From: Chloroflexota bacterium
GTDB taxonomy: Bacteria > Chloroflexota > Dehalococcoidia > UBA2247 > RBG-13-53-26
NCBI GenBank assembly: GCA_003551705.1
Contig: PUNJ01000053.1
Span: forward strand, 1-59,324
Direction of reading: 5' to 3'
Length of the DNA stretch: 59,324 nucleotides
The notes under the pieces were generated by a model. That model saw only the letters and a list, made by a program, of their open reading frames with translations. It did no database searches and had not been told where the DNA came from. Shown piece after piece: positions 7,103 through 16,387 of this stretch; position 1 is the stretch's first letter; every line of letters begins with the position of its first letter. The translations under genes and the position numbers were made by a program.

Positions 7103-7966
7103 ATGATGAATGCCAGTATAGCGATTATGGGTGGGACCAACCTCTACCAGATGGAGGATCTGGACAGCTTACGCGAAGTAAGGATTGAGACTCCTTTCGG
7201 CGATCCCAGCGACGTTATTACCATTGGCGAGCTGTCCGGTGTCAGAGCAGCTTTTCTGCCCAGACACGGTAGAGGTCATCGTCTCCTCCCCAGCGAAATA
7301 CCGTCCAGGGCCAACATCTATGCTTTGAAGTCTCTGGGAGTAGAGTCAATCATCTCAATCAGTTCTGCGGGCAGCTTGCGGGAGGAGATCAAGCCCCTGG
7401 AGATCCTGATTCCCGACCAGTTGATTGACCGCACCAGGAACCGGCCCAGCAGCTTCTTCGGGGATGGTATCGTTGCCCATGTGGGTTTTGCCGAACCCTT
7501 CTGCAGTACCTTGTCCCAAGTCCTCTATCAGTCGTCTCTCGATGCTGGAGCAAGGGTCCATCTGGGCGGAACTTATGTGGTCATGGAAGGACCGCAATTC
7601 TCAACCAAGGCCGAATCAAACCTGCACAGAAGTTGGGGTGCCAGCATAATCGGCATGACCGCGCTGCCGGAAGCCAAGCTCGCTAGGGAAGCCGAGATAT
7701 GCTATGCCACCCTTGGTCTCGTGACCGACTACGATTGCTGGCACGCATCGGAAGAGGTGGTAACAGTAGACATGGTCATCAATAACCTTATCACGAATGC
7801 AGAGACGGCCCGCAAGATAATAGGGTTGGCATTGCCCAGGATCTCCCCTCAGCGGGACTGCGAATGCGCCCGGGCCCTGGAGAATTGCATTCTGACCGCA
7901 CCCGATTCAATAAGGGCGGAACAGAGGCGAAAACTGCACCTGCTTATCAACAAGCATGTCACGTAA
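7103..7966 (+). CDS. methylthioadenosine phosphorylase paralogue (second copy)
   Basis: 287 residues, collinear with the first MtnP over its whole length and clearly related, with long identical blocks such as FLPRHGRGH, SWGASIIGMTALPEAKLA and VTDYDCWH. It keeps the Asp pair for a 6-amino purine. Differences cluster in binding loops: GHRLLPSEIPS replaces GHPISPGELPA, and SISSAGSLRE replaces AVGSCGSLRE. This suggests a shifted 5' substituent, for example 5'-deoxyadenosine from radical SAM enzymes (inference). The DNA differs at many third positions, so the duplication is old. SD GAGAAGGT precedes the ATG. It belongs to the same plus-strand cluster. Confidence 0.9.
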   Translation: MMNASIAIMGGTNLYQMEDLDSLREVRIETPFGDPSDVITIGELSGVRAAFLPRHGRGHRLLPSEIPSRANIYALKSLGVESIISISSAGSLREEIKPLEILIPDQLIDRTRNRPSSFFGDGIVAHVGFAEPFCSTLSQVLYQSSLDAGARVHLGGTYVVMEGPQFSTKAESNLHRSWGASIIGMTALPEAKLAREAEICYATLGLVTDYDCWHASEEVVTVDMVINNLITNAETARKIIGLALPRISPQRDCECARALENCILTAPDSIRAEQRRKLHLLINKHVT

Positions 7967-8011
7967 GGTGTCCAGCATGGTTTTGCTCGTTCTTTCTTTT
8001 AGCAGCCTGTC

Positions 8012-8530
8012 ATGAAGCACATATACCTGCTCACCGGCCCTCCCGGAGTAGGTAAGACCACGCTCCTTAAGGAGGCCGTTTCCGCCTCGGAAAAGAGGGC
8101 TGGAGGTTTCATCACCAGCGAAATACGCATCCGGAAGTCAAGACAGGGGTTCGAAATACGCACCTTTCACGGCTCAAGCGGCGTTCTGGCCCACGTGGAC
8201 TTCGATAGTCCATTTAGGGTCAGCAAGTACGGTGTGAACATGGAAACGCTTAACGACATCGGAGTAGCCTCGCTACGCAGGGCAATAAGCAAAGACCAGG
8301 TCATCGTCATCGACGAAATAGGCAAGATGGAACTTCTTTCAATGTCATTCAGAGATGCAGTCCTGGAAACCTTTGATTGTGGCAAGAAAGTCCTGGGGAC
8401 CATAATGCTGGCCCCTCACCCATGGGCTGACAGGATCAAGAAGGATAGCCGGGTGAAATTGGTCACGTTGACCAAGACCAACTATCAGGACACTCTTGCT
8501 GACGTGAAGTTCTGGCTAGCCCGGGACTGA
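8012..8530 (+). CDS. THEP1-type nucleoside-triphosphatase
   Basis: 172 residues, NTPase_1/THEP1 family (archaeal and anaerobe NTPases that hydrolyse several NTPs). Walker A GPPGVGKTT (9-17), family motif GGFITSEIR (31-39), and Walker B region VIDEIGKMEL (99-108) are present. The C-terminus is consistent with a complete protein. ATG at 8012; the upstream region has no strong SD, which makes the start slightly uncertain. It lies between the second mtnP and ahcY. Its link with nucleoside and SAM metabolism is not established; clearance of nucleotide by-products is one possibility. Confidence 0.9.
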   Translation: MKHIYLLTGPPGVGKTTLLKEAVSASEKRAGGFITSEIRIRKSRQGFEIRTFHGSSGVLAHVDFDSPFRVSKYGVNMETLNDIGVASLRRAISKDQVIVIDEIGKMELLSMSFRDAVLETFDCGKKVLGTIMLAPHPWADRIKKDSRVKLVTLTKTNYQDTLADVKFWLARD

Positions 8531-8564
8531 CCTATTCCGCCACCATATAGTTCTACCTACCAGG

Positions 8565-8593
8565 TTGGATTTCGAGCACCATTACAGTATACT
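8565..8593 (+). promoter_or_regulatory. putative promoter of ahcY-metK
   Basis: TTGGAT (8565-8570) and TATACT (8588-8593) with a 17-bp spacer, shortly after the THEP1-type gene. It predicts an untranslated leader of roughly 157 nt before ahcY. Confidence 0.5.
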
Positions 8594-8599
8594 AAGCGG

Positions 8600-8756
8600 G
8601 GAAAAACGGTGTGATTGCCAGCCTTCCATGCCGCCACGGCGTCCCTGATCCAGGCTGCACCTCGTTTGTTCTGGTAGTTCCGCCGGTCTTCCATGAGCTT
8701 GCGCCGCCGATACACAGTTGCCGGCAGCCGATCAGTCTGGATTGAAAGGAGACTAA
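8600..8756 (+). promoter_or_regulatory. structured leader upstream of ahcY, no recognised class
   Basis: From the predicted start near 8600 to the ahcY GTG. A nested hairpin is visible: CAGCCT (8619-8624) pairs AGGCTG (8652-8657) and encloses GCCG (8630-8633) with CGGC (8637-8640). A further GCCGG/CCGGC pairing is possible nearer the gene. The SD is GAAAGGAG. I could not match SAM-I, SAM-II, SAM-IV or SAH riboswitch cores, so this is only a candidate regulatory leader. Confidence 0.3.
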
Positions 8757-10025
8757 GTGAGCCAACACTCTACTCAGTGCGACATCAAAGACGCGGCCCT
8801 CGCCCCTGAAGGCAAGTTGAGGATCGAATGGGCAGCCAGGGAGATGCCGGTACTGCGCTTGATACGGGACCGGTTCAGCAGAGATTTGCCTCTCAAGGGA
8901 GCTACAATAGCGGCCTGTCTTCACGTCACCACCGAGACGGCCAACCTCGTTCTTACTCTGCAGGGAGGCGGGGCCGAGGTAGCCCTGTGTGCTTCCAACC
9001 CCCTCAGTACGCAAGATGACGTAGCCGCCGCCCTAGTAGAGTACGGGATACCCACGTATGCAATAAAGGGCGAAGATAATGGTACCTATTACAAGCATAT
9101 TCACGCCACCCTTGACCATAGACCTCATCTCACGCTGGACGACGGGGCTGACCTGCTCAGCACCTTGCATACTGAGAGGACAGACCTCCTGCAGGGAATT
9201 ATCGGCGGCATGGAGGAGACGACCACAGGCATCATACGGCTGCGCAGCATGGCCAAAGCCGGCCAGTTGAAGTACCCGGTAATCTCGGTAAATGATGCCG
9301 ATACCAAACATCTCTTTGATAATCGCTACGGTACCGGGCAGAGTACTATTGACGGTATAACGCGTGCCACCAACATCCTCTGGGCAGGCAAGAAAGTCGT
9401 TGTCTGCGGCTATGGCTGGTGCGGGCGCGGGCTTGCCATGCGGGCAAAGGGCATGGGCTCACAGGTGATCGTCATGGAGGTTGACCCGATACGGGCTCTT
9501 GAAGCGGTCATGGATGGATACCAGGTGATGCGCATGATGGATGCAGCCAGGATCGGTGACATCTTCGTCACCATCACAGGCGGACTCAATACCATAGACA
9601 AACATCATATCGAGATCATGAAGGATGGCGCCATTCTGGCAAACAGCGGCCACTTCAACGTGGAGATCAATATCGATGCCCTGAAGGCCATGGCCATCCA
9701 ACAGCGCAAGATACGCACTTTCGTACAGGAATACACGCTCCCGGATGCAAGACGCATCTTCCTGCTCGGCGAAGGACGCTTGATAAACCTGACCGCTGCT
9801 GAGGGCCACCCGGCCAGCGTCATGGACATGAGTTTCGCCAACCAGGCATTATCGGCTGAGTATATGTTCAATCTGAAGACCAAGCTGCAGCCGGAGGTGT
9901 ACCCGGTACTCCGGGAGATTGACCAGGAAGTCGGGCGGTTGAAGCTGCATTCCATGGGCATTAACATTGACAAACTCACCCCAGAACAGGCACAATACCT
10001 CGAAAGTTGGGAGATGGGGACCTAA
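8757..10025 (+). CDS. ahcY: adenosylhomocysteinase
   Basis: 422 residues. NAD-dependent hydrolysis of S-adenosylhomocysteine to adenosine and homocysteine, relieving product inhibition of methyltransferases. The substrate domain has HVTTETANL and [13 protein letters not shown]; the NAD domain has [10 protein letters not shown]; the C-terminal lobe has NSGHFNVEI and [17 protein letters not shown], ending near the family's cofactor-binding tail. GTG start, 5 nt after the SD GAAAGGAG. metK follows 25 bases after the stop, so homocysteine release and SAM synthesis are probably coexpressed. The homocysteine could be remethylated by the MetE-like protein at 5633-6688. Confidence 0.97.
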   Translation: MSQHSTQCDIKDAALAPEGKLRIEWAAREMPVLRLIRDRFSRDLPLKGATIAACLHVTTETANLVLTLQGGGAEVALCASNPLSTQDDVAAALVEYGIPTYAIKGEDNGTYYKHIHATLDHRPHLTLDDGADLLSTLHTERTDLLQGIIGGMEETTTGIIRLRSMAKAGQLKYPVISVNDADTKHLFDNRYGTGQSTIDGITRATNILWAGKKVVVCGYGWCGRGLAMRAKGMGSQVIVMEVDPIRALEAVMDGYQVMRMMDAARIGDIFVTITGGLNTIDKHHIEIMKDGAILANSGHFNVEINIDALKAMAIQQRKIRTFVQEYTLPDARRIFLLGEGRLINLTAAEGHPASVMDMSFANQALSAEYMFNLKTKLQPEVYPVLREIDQEVGRLKLHSMGINIDKLTPEQAQYLESWEMGT

Positions 10026-10050
10026 ACACCAATGTATAAGGAGTCAATCT

Positions 10051-11301
10051 ATGAGTACCTTTTCAAGATCACCCCGTCACTTGATCACGTCTGAGTCCGT
10101 AACCGAAGGGCATCCGGATAAACTGTGCGACCAAATTTCGGACGGCATCCTGGACGCCATGGTGGCCCAGGACCCGTATGCGCGCGTAGCTTGCGAGACC
10201 GCAACTACGACCGGACTTGTACTAGTCATAGGTGAGATCACTTGCGATTGCTATGTGGAGATACCCGAGACCGTCCGAAGGGTAATCAAGGATGTGGGAT
10301 ATACCCATCCCGAATACGGATTCGATGCCGAGAGTTGCGGCGTGATGGTTTCAGTCAACGAACAGTCCAAAGACATCGCCATGGGAGTGGACGAATCATT
10401 CGAGACCCGCTCGGGACTGACGGAAAACGATATTTTGAACCGCCTGGGAGCTGGCGATCAGGGATTCATGTTCGGCTATGCTTGCAATGAGACACCCGAA
10501 TACATGCCCCTGCCCATATCTCTGGCCAACAAGCTTACTCACCGGCTGGCGCACGTACGCAAGACCGGAATTCTGCCTTATCTCCGACCTGATGGCAAGT
10601 CCCAGGTGACGGTGGAATACTCCCATGGAGTTGCCAGGCGAATTGACAGCGTGATCATCGGCGCCCAGCATGATCCGGTGGTAAGCCAGAACGTGATACA
10701 GCGAGATGTCATTGAGCATGTCATCAAGGCTGTCATACCACCTTCTTTACTCGACAAGAAGACAAATTATTATGTCAATAGCACCGGTCGCTTCGTAATC
10801 GGTGGTCCTGTAGGAGATGCAGGACTGACCGGGCGCAAAGTTGCTGTAGACACCTACGGCGGCATCTGCCGGCATGGCGGCGGAGCCTTCTCTGGCAAGG
10901 ATCCTACCAAAGTTGACCGCTCGGCAAGCTATGCATGTCGCTATATAGCTAAGAACATAGTGGCAGCGGGCCTTGCAGACCGGCTGGAGGTACAGGTATG
11001 TTACTCCATCGGCGTGGCACATCCTCTGGCCATTTCAATAGAGACTTTCGAGACGGCCAAGGTTGATGAGGAACTCATACTTAGGTTGATTCACGAGCAT
11101 TTTGACCTTCGACCCGAGTCCATAATCAGAACACTCGATCTGCGGCGTCCCATATACAGACAGCTTGCGGCCTACGGCCATTTTGGACGGGATGATCTAA
11201 ACCTCCCCTGGGAGAAAACCGACAAGGTGGCCATCCTACAGGCAGATGCCGGCCTGGCAAGCCTCCAAAATAGCCTGGAGAAGCCCGCGGGCAGCAACTA
11301 G
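10051..11301 (+). CDS. metK: S-adenosylmethionine synthetase
   Basis: 416 residues, three-domain MAT. Makes SAM from methionine and ATP. Family signatures: [26 protein letters not shown], and the phosphate-binding loop with [19 protein letters not shown]. The ATG at 10051 is preferred: it has SD AAGGAG and begins directly before the conserved [13 protein letters not shown], whereas an upstream in-frame start at 9967 lies inside ahcY. It completes the SAM cycle with ahcY upstream. Confidence 0.97.
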   Translation: MSTFSRSPRHLITSESVTEGHPDKLCDQISDGILDAMVAQDPYARVACETATTTGLVLVIGEITCDCYVEIPETVRRVIKDVGYTHPEYGFDAESCGVMVSVNEQSKDIAMGVDESFETRSGLTENDILNRLGAGDQGFMFGYACNETPEYMPLPISLANKLTHRLAHVRKTGILPYLRPDGKSQVTVEYSHGVARRIDSVIIGAQHDPVVSQNVIQRDVIEHVIKAVIPPSLLDKKTNYYVNSTGRFVIGGPVGDAGLTGRKVAVDTYGGICRHGGGAFSGKDPTKVDRSASYACRYIAKNIVAAGLADRLEVQVCYSIGVAHPLAISIETFETAKVDEELILRLIHEHFDLRPESIIRTLDLRRPIYRQLAAYGHFGRDDLNLPWEKTDKVAILQADAGLASLQNSLEKPAGSN

Positions 11302-11305
11302 CCGC

Positions 11306-11401
11306 ATGCCCCAAGAAGACCATGTACTGGTGGGTAGCGCCCCGGCTATCCACCGGCTCGATTATGTCCAGAAGGTCGCTCACTACTTGGAGGGCAATTA
11401 G
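11306..11401 (+). CDS. candidate 31-residue ORF between metK and the phosphohexomutase gene
   Basis: ATG at 11306, five bases after the metK stop, reads 31 codons (beginning MPQEDHVLVG) and stops 2 bases before the next gene's ATG, so it fills the whole gap. It has no good SD of its own. The composition is ordinary for a soluble peptide. It could be a translational bridge or chance; unassigned. Confidence 0.3.
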   Translation: MPQEDHVLVGSAPAIHRLDYVQKVAHYLEGN

Positions 11402-11403
11402 CA

Positions 11404-12822
11404 ATGGAAATCAAGTTTGGTACGGATGGCTGGAGAGGCATTATAGCCGATGACTTCACGTTCCAGAATGTGCGTTATTGCGCCCAAAGTTACGCTGACT
11501 ACCTGAATGAGGCCGGCCTTGCGGAACACGGCCTGGTTGTCGGTTATGATACACGATTCGCTTCTGAAGACTTTGCCGCGGCGGCGGCCGAGGTCATAGC
11601 CGCCAATGGCATCAGGGTATACTTATGTTCTAAAACCGCCCCGACACCAGTGATCAGTTACGGCGTCCGCCATCTTCAAGCGGGCGGCGCAATCATTATC
11701 ACCGCTAGCCACAACCCAGCCAAGTGGAACGGCTTCAAAATCAAGTCCCCGGACGGCGCCAGTGCCCCAACCGCAGTTGAACGTGATGTCGAAGCACGTA
11801 TCCCCGGAGTCATATCCAGCGCAAGTACCATCAGCATACCGCTGCAAAGAGGGATAGCTGAGAACCTCATCCAAATGGTAGACCTGGACCCCCCCTATTT
11901 CGCCCAACTGGCCAAGCTGGTGGACCTCCCCGGCATTCGACAGGGGAGGTTTAGCATAGCCGTCGACTCCATGTTCGGAGCAGGCAGCGGCTACTTCCGC
12001 CGCCTTATGGAGGGGGGTACCACCACCGTCCATGAGATTAATGGCGAGCGCAACCCGGTCTTTCCCGGCATCCAGCCTGAGCCGATAGGCCGGCACCTTG
12101 CCAAGCTGGCAGAGACAATGAAGACCGGATCCTTCAGTATCGGACTGGCAACAGATGGCGACGCCGACCGGGTGGGAATGGTGGACGAAAGAGGAACGCC
12201 GCTAACGCCGCTTCAGATCTTTGCCCTACTGGCACTCTATCTACTCGAGGTCAAAGGTGAACGAGGTACCATAGTCAAGACAATAACCACAACGAATATG
12301 CTCCATGGCCTGGGAAAGCTTTATGGTGTGACAGTCCTGGAGACCCCCGTCGGTTTCAAGCACGTGGCCCCCAAGATGATGGAGCTTGATGCCCTGATCG
12401 GCGGAGAGGAGAGCAGCGGTTTCGGCTTTCGGGGACATGTTCCCGAGCGTGACAGCATAGTCGCCGGCCTCTATATGCTCGACCTCATGAAACAAAAGAA
12501 CATGAGCCCTTCGGAACTCATTGAATACCTCTATGGCAAAGTAGGCCCGCACCATTACTATCGCCTGGACCTTGAATTTCCAGCATCCGAACGAGACAGA
12601 ATAATGGACAATCTTACGAGCAAGACCATCGATAAACTGGCAAACATCCATGTAGTAAAATTAAACACCATGGACGGCTATCACTTCACCCTGGAAGACG
12701 GTTCCTGGCTTCTCTTCCGTTTCTCCGGAACAGAGCCTCTTCTCCGCATCTACTCAGAGGCAGGAAGCCTGGAAAGAGCGCGGGCGCTTGTGAGTGAGGG
12801 AAGACACCTTCTTGGGGTATAG
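11404..12822 (+). CDS. phosphoglucomutase/phosphomannomutase family protein
   Basis: 472 residues, alpha-D-phosphohexomutase superfamily, four domains. Interconverts hexose 1- and 6-phosphates. N-terminus KFGTDGWRGIIADDF; active-site phosphoserine loop ITASHNPAKWNG (Ser102); metal loop TDGDADRVGM (near 250); sugar-binding loop GGEESSGFGF; phosphate-binding C-terminal RFSGTEPLLRIYSEA. Glucose, mannose or glucosamine preference cannot be read. SD-like TTGGAGGG lies 11 bases upstream. The next gene, a phosphoglucose/phosphomannose isomerase, starts immediately after its stop, suggesting a glucose/mannose phosphate pathway unit. Confidence 0.94.
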   Translation: MEIKFGTDGWRGIIADDFTFQNVRYCAQSYADYLNEAGLAEHGLVVGYDTRFASEDFAAAAAEVIAANGIRVYLCSKTAPTPVISYGVRHLQAGGAIIITASHNPAKWNGFKIKSPDGASAPTAVERDVEARIPGVISSASTISIPLQRGIAENLIQMVDLDPPYFAQLAKLVDLPGIRQGRFSIAVDSMFGAGSGYFRRLMEGGTTTVHEINGERNPVFPGIQPEPIGRHLAKLAETMKTGSFSIGLATDGDADRVGMVDERGTPLTPLQIFALLALYLLEVKGERGTIVKTITTTNMLHGLGKLYGVTVLETPVGFKHVAPKMMELDALIGGEESSGFGFRGHVPERDSIVAGLYMLDLMKQKNMSPSELIEYLYGKVGPHHYYRLDLEFPASERDRIMDNLTSKTIDKLANIHVVKLNTMDGYHFTLEDGSWLLFRFSGTEPLLRIYSEAGSLERARALVSEGRHLLGV

Positions 12823-13884
12823 ATGATGTTTGACCTCGACAAGCAGGAGACCTATCAACTACTGGACCCTTCGGACATGCGTGCCCATATGCGCGCTCTA
12901 CCCAAACAGTGCCGTGAGGCGTGGACAAGGGCCTTGGCCTTCGAACTGCCGGACTACTACGGGAGTGTGGACAAGGCTGTAGTCCTCGGCATGGGAGGTT
13001 CTGCCATAGGTGGTGATTTCATCCGTGGAATCGCTATGCTGGAAAATGCCCTACCCGTATCTCTGCATAGGTGTTATGGTGCCCCCGGCTTCCTCGATGA
13101 AAAGACCTTGCTCATTGCCTCCAGCTACTCAGGCAACACTGAGGAAACCCTGTCCGCCTTTGCCGGTTGCCTCGAATCGCCGGCGAAGAAGCTGGTCGTG
13201 ACCGGAGGCGGCAAGCTCGCCGAAATGGCAGGAGAAGCTCGAGTACCATTATTCACCATCGACTATGATTCACCGCCCAGGGCTGCTTTCGCTCATAGCT
13301 TCGTCCCTTTGCTGGGCCTTTTTCACCGCCTCGGACTGCTTAAGGACAAGTGCGACGACATGGATGAAGCCGTATCAGTCATGGAAAACACACTGGCAAC
13401 AATAGACGAGACCGTACCTCTTCACTCCAATCCTGCCAAGCAACTGGCAGCCAGGTTGAAGGACAAGGTGTCCATCATTTATGGTGCAGGTCCCATGATT
13501 GAGGTTGCTCAGCGCTGGAAGGGTCAGATCAACGAGAACAGCAAGTCCTGGGCTTTCTACGAGGTTCTGCCCGAGGTAAACCATAATGCCGTGGTGGGCT
13601 ACCAATTTCCCTCCCAATTGAAAGAACAGATACATGTCGTTTTTCTACAATCTTGCCTTATTCATCCTCGCATCTCACAACGCTACCGGCTTACCAGCGA
13701 GCTACTTCAGCAAGCAGGCGTCGGCTTTGACTGCATCCAGGCCGCAGGTTCGAGTTGCCTGGCCCAAATGTTGGGCCTTGTACTCTATGGGGACTACGTA
13801 AGTTTGTACCTGGCCATGTTGTATGGAGCAGACCCCACTCCAGTCCTGTCCATTGATTTCCTCAAGGCCCGCCTGGCCGATTAA
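12823..13884 (+). CDS. bifunctional phosphoglucose/phosphomannose isomerase
   Basis: 353 residues, SIS-domain PGI/PMI family (archaeal, actinobacterial and Chloroflexota type), much shorter than classical PGI. Interconverts fructose-6-P with glucose-6-P and mannose-6-P. Signatures: LGMGGSAIGGD (55-65), SSYSGNTEET (100-109), a C-terminal SIS domain with ENSKSWAFYEVLPEVNHN containing the catalytic Glu/His region. Start ATGATG directly after the mutase stop. It feeds glucose-6-P toward the trehalose genes downstream and, via the mutase, sugar-1-phosphates. Confidence 0.94.
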   Translation: MMFDLDKQETYQLLDPSDMRAHMRALPKQCREAWTRALAFELPDYYGSVDKAVVLGMGGSAIGGDFIRGIAMLENALPVSLHRCYGAPGFLDEKTLLIASSYSGNTEETLSAFAGCLESPAKKLVVTGGGKLAEMAGEARVPLFTIDYDSPPRAAFAHSFVPLLGLFHRLGLLKDKCDDMDEAVSVMENTLATIDETVPLHSNPAKQLAARLKDKVSIIYGAGPMIEVAQRWKGQINENSKSWAFYEVLPEVNHNAVVGYQFPSQLKEQIHVVFLQSCLIHPRISQRYRLTSELLQQAGVGFDCIQAAGSSCLAQMLGLVLYGDYVSLYLAMLYGADPTPVLSIDFLKARLAD

Positions 13885-13971
13885 CGTTCCAAGTGAAGTA
13901 TAATGTAGATACCGGACATGATTACTCCCTGCTCGTACTCAGCCTAACAAAACCCTTTCAACGGTACAAGC

Positions 13972-15453
13972 ATGAAGACACGACTATCTCTGCAGGACCT
14001 GGTCAAGTCAAAGTTCGAAGACCACCTCTTTGTTGTTGTCTCCAACCGGGAGCCGTACGTTCATGAATGGGCAGGCGACAAGATCAAATGCGTGATCCCT
14101 GCCAGCGGACTGGTTACAGCCTTGGATCCTGTCATGATCTCGTGTGGAGGCACATGGATAGCCCATGGCAGCGGTTCTGCAGACCGGGACGTCGTAGACG
14201 AGCACGACATCGTGCAGGTCCCGCCAGAAAACCCCCGGTACAGGCTTCGAAGAGTCTGGCTTACCAAAGAGGAAGAAAACGGTTACTATTATGGTTTTTC
14301 AAATGAAGCAATTTGGCCGCTATGCCATGTAGCCTATACACGACCTTCCTTCAACCAGACCGACTGGGAAGCATACAGGCAAGTCAATAGAAAGTTTGCT
14401 GAGGTGACGGCGCAGGAAATCGGCGATCGCAAGGCTTTAGTATTCGTCCAGGACTACCAGCTGGCCCTTCTGCCGCGCTATATGAAGGAGCGGAATCCCG
14501 ATGTCATCGTCGCCCAGTTTTGGCATATCCCCTGGCCCAATCCGGAGGTTATGCGCATATGTCCCTGGCAGGAAGAAATACTGCAGGGTCTTCTGAGCAA
14601 CGACCTGCTCGGATTCCAGATCCGTTACTATTCTGACAATTTCCTGCACACCGTAAACGCCTGTCTTGAATGCATGGTAGACTGGGAAACCAACGAGGTA
14701 CACCGCCAGGGCATGAAGACAACGGTACAGGCCTTTCCCATCAGTGTAGATTTCGAAAACATATCAAGTGAGTCACGCCAAGCCAGGGTCACACACGAGA
14801 TGGAGAGGGTCAGACGTCAATTCGGGCTGACCGGTGAAATAGTAGGCCTCAGCATTGATCGCATCGACTATACAAAGGGCATGCCCGACCGACTACGTTC
14901 CATCGAGCGTTTCTTTGAGAAATACCCCGAGTACTTGAGACGGGTGGTCTTTGTTCAAGTAGCAGCATCAAGCCGCATTCATATAGGCAGCTATCGAAGG
15001 CTGCACGCCGAAGTAGATAACCTGATCGAAAAGATCAACTGGAGGTATTCGAGCGGCAACTGGAAACCATTGGTCTACCTGCGCGAGAATACATCCCAGC
15101 TGACCATCGCCGCCCTGCGTCGCATGGCACGCTTATGTATGGTATCCTCCTTGCATGACGGCATGAATCTGGTAGCCAAGGAGTTTGTGGCGTCCAGGTT
15201 CGATGAAGACGGAGTCCTTATTATCAGCCCCTTTACTGGAGCAGCCAGGGAGCTTACCGGGGCATTGATAGCCAATCCTTACGCCACAGACCAGATGGCG
15301 GAGACGATACGTGAGGCCATAGAAATGAATATCAAGGAAAGGCGGACCCGGATGCGGAGGATGCGAGCCGAAGTGGAGGAGAATAACATTTACAAATGGG
15401 CGGAGGACATAACTTCAACAATCCTGAAACTAGACTCCGGTAGAAGTCCGTAG
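13972..15453 (+). CDS. otsA: trehalose-6-phosphate synthase (GT20)
   Basis: 493 residues, glycosyltransferase family 20. Transfers glucose from an NDP-glucose to glucose-6-P. Seen: FVVVSNREPY, FVQDYQLALLPRYM, FWHIPWPNPEVMR, LLGFQIRYYSDNF, SIDRIDYTKGMPDR and the C-terminal DGMNLVAKEFVASR. The N-terminal nucleotide loop reads ASGLVTALDP followed by GGTWIAHGSG, unlike the E. coli GGLAVG loop and typical of a bacterial/archaeal subgroup, so NDP-donor or acceptor use (for example glucosylglycerol-phosphate) could differ. It has no clear SD; a TATAAT (13899-13904) lies about 68 bases upstream. otsB follows after 2 bases, supporting the trehalose role. Confidence 0.87.
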   Translation: MKTRLSLQDLVKSKFEDHLFVVVSNREPYVHEWAGDKIKCVIPASGLVTALDPVMISCGGTWIAHGSGSADRDVVDEHDIVQVPPENPRYRLRRVWLTKEEENGYYYGFSNEAIWPLCHVAYTRPSFNQTDWEAYRQVNRKFAEVTAQEIGDRKALVFVQDYQLALLPRYMKERNPDVIVAQFWHIPWPNPEVMRICPWQEEILQGLLSNDLLGFQIRYYSDNFLHTVNACLECMVDWETNEVHRQGMKTTVQAFPISVDFENISSESRQARVTHEMERVRRQFGLTGEIVGLSIDRIDYTKGMPDRLRSIERFFEKYPEYLRRVVFVQVAASSRIHIGSYRRLHAEVDNLIEKINWRYSSGNWKPLVYLRENTSQLTIAALRRMARLCMVSSLHDGMNLVAKEFVASRFDEDGVLIISPFTGAARELTGALIANPYATDQMAETIREAIEMNIKERRTRMRRMRAEVEENNIYKWAEDITSTILKLDSGRSP

Positions 15454-15455
15454 AG

Positions 15456-16313
15456 ATGGAATATCTCTTTGACGCCTGGCCGTATATCTCGACCAGGCTC
15501 GCTTTTCGGCATGGCAACCGGACCTCTCGCAGCAGCCAGTTGCCTACGCCGGGTACCCTATTGGTCCTCAGTGATTTCGATGGCACGCTCGCCCCCATTG
15601 TGCCAGTCCCAGATTATGCCTGCTTGCCCCCTGACACGCGGGATATCCTGCAGCAACTAGCGTCCAGGGAAGGGTACCTGCTGGGGATAGTGAGCGGCAG
15701 GGCACTTGCCGATCTGAAATCCAGGGTAGCGATCGATGGTCTTATCTACGCCGGAAATTATGGCCTGGAAATGGAAGGACCTTGGGGCAACCTGGTACAT
15801 CCGGAAGCACAGGCATTTCGTCACACCGTCGAAACGTTGCACGAACACTTGAAACACCGGTTGAACGGGATTGAACATGTTGTCATTGAATTCAAGGCCC
15901 TCAGCCTCAGCGTACATTACCGGCTGACATCCCCGGCCGACCATGGCCGGATCAAGAGAGAGATATTCGGGGCCTTGAAGGAATCCCAGGCGTGCAAGAG
16001 TATGCTTGTCTCACCCGGCAAGATGGTCTGGGAACTCATTCCCGCCGTCAGGTGGGACAAAGGCAACGCCATAGATTACCTGCTGTGCAAAACTCCCCTC
16101 ATTCACGGTCCAGTGTTACCCATTTTCCTCGGCGATGATAAGTGTGACGAGGCTGGATTCGCAGCCGTCAGAAGGTACGATGGCATTTCCATCTTCGTTG
16201 GCAATATACATGAAGCACAATCCATGGCCTGCTATTATCTGAATGGCACGAATGACGTGGCGGAGTTTCTTCGCAGATTGCTGGTGTTTCCCGAAAAGGA
16301 TCGTCTTACTTGA
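15456..16313 (+). CDS. otsB: trehalose-6-phosphate phosphatase
   Basis: 285 residues, HAD superfamily. Removes phosphate from trehalose-6-P. Motif I DFDGTLAPIV contains the nucleophile Asp. It also shows GIVSGRAL, the TPP motif YAGNYGLEMEGP, a basic motif in VWELIPAVRWDKGNA and metal motif GDDKCDEAGF. The first ~25 residues before LLVLSDFDG are not conserved, so a later start is possible. It lies 2 bases behind otsA, effectively one unit. Confidence 0.9.
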   Translation: MEYLFDAWPYISTRLAFRHGNRTSRSSQLPTPGTLLVLSDFDGTLAPIVPVPDYACLPPDTRDILQQLASREGYLLGIVSGRALADLKSRVAIDGLIYAGNYGLEMEGPWGNLVHPEAQAFRHTVETLHEHLKHRLNGIEHVVIEFKALSLSVHYRLTSPADHGRIKREIFGALKESQACKSMLVSPGKMVWELIPAVRWDKGNAIDYLLCKTPLIHGPVLPIFLGDDKCDEAGFAAVRRYDGISIFVGNIHEAQSMACYYLNGTNDVAEFLRRLLVFPEKDRLT

Positions 16314-16387
16314 CCAGACCACTCCGTGTGAATATCATGCCAACCCGTTCAGCCCTACTCCTTACCTGGTACCTGTTACTGCCAAGG

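Noticed and set aside
7017-7106. 29-residue basic frame starting TTG, ending as ATGA on the second mtnP
   Set aside because: Very basic and coupled-looking, but a TTG start with no SD right after another stop is weak; likely chance.
8600-8756. SAM or SAH riboswitch upstream of ahcY
   Set aside because: Conserved core elements of the known classes could not be located by eye; reported only as a structured leader.
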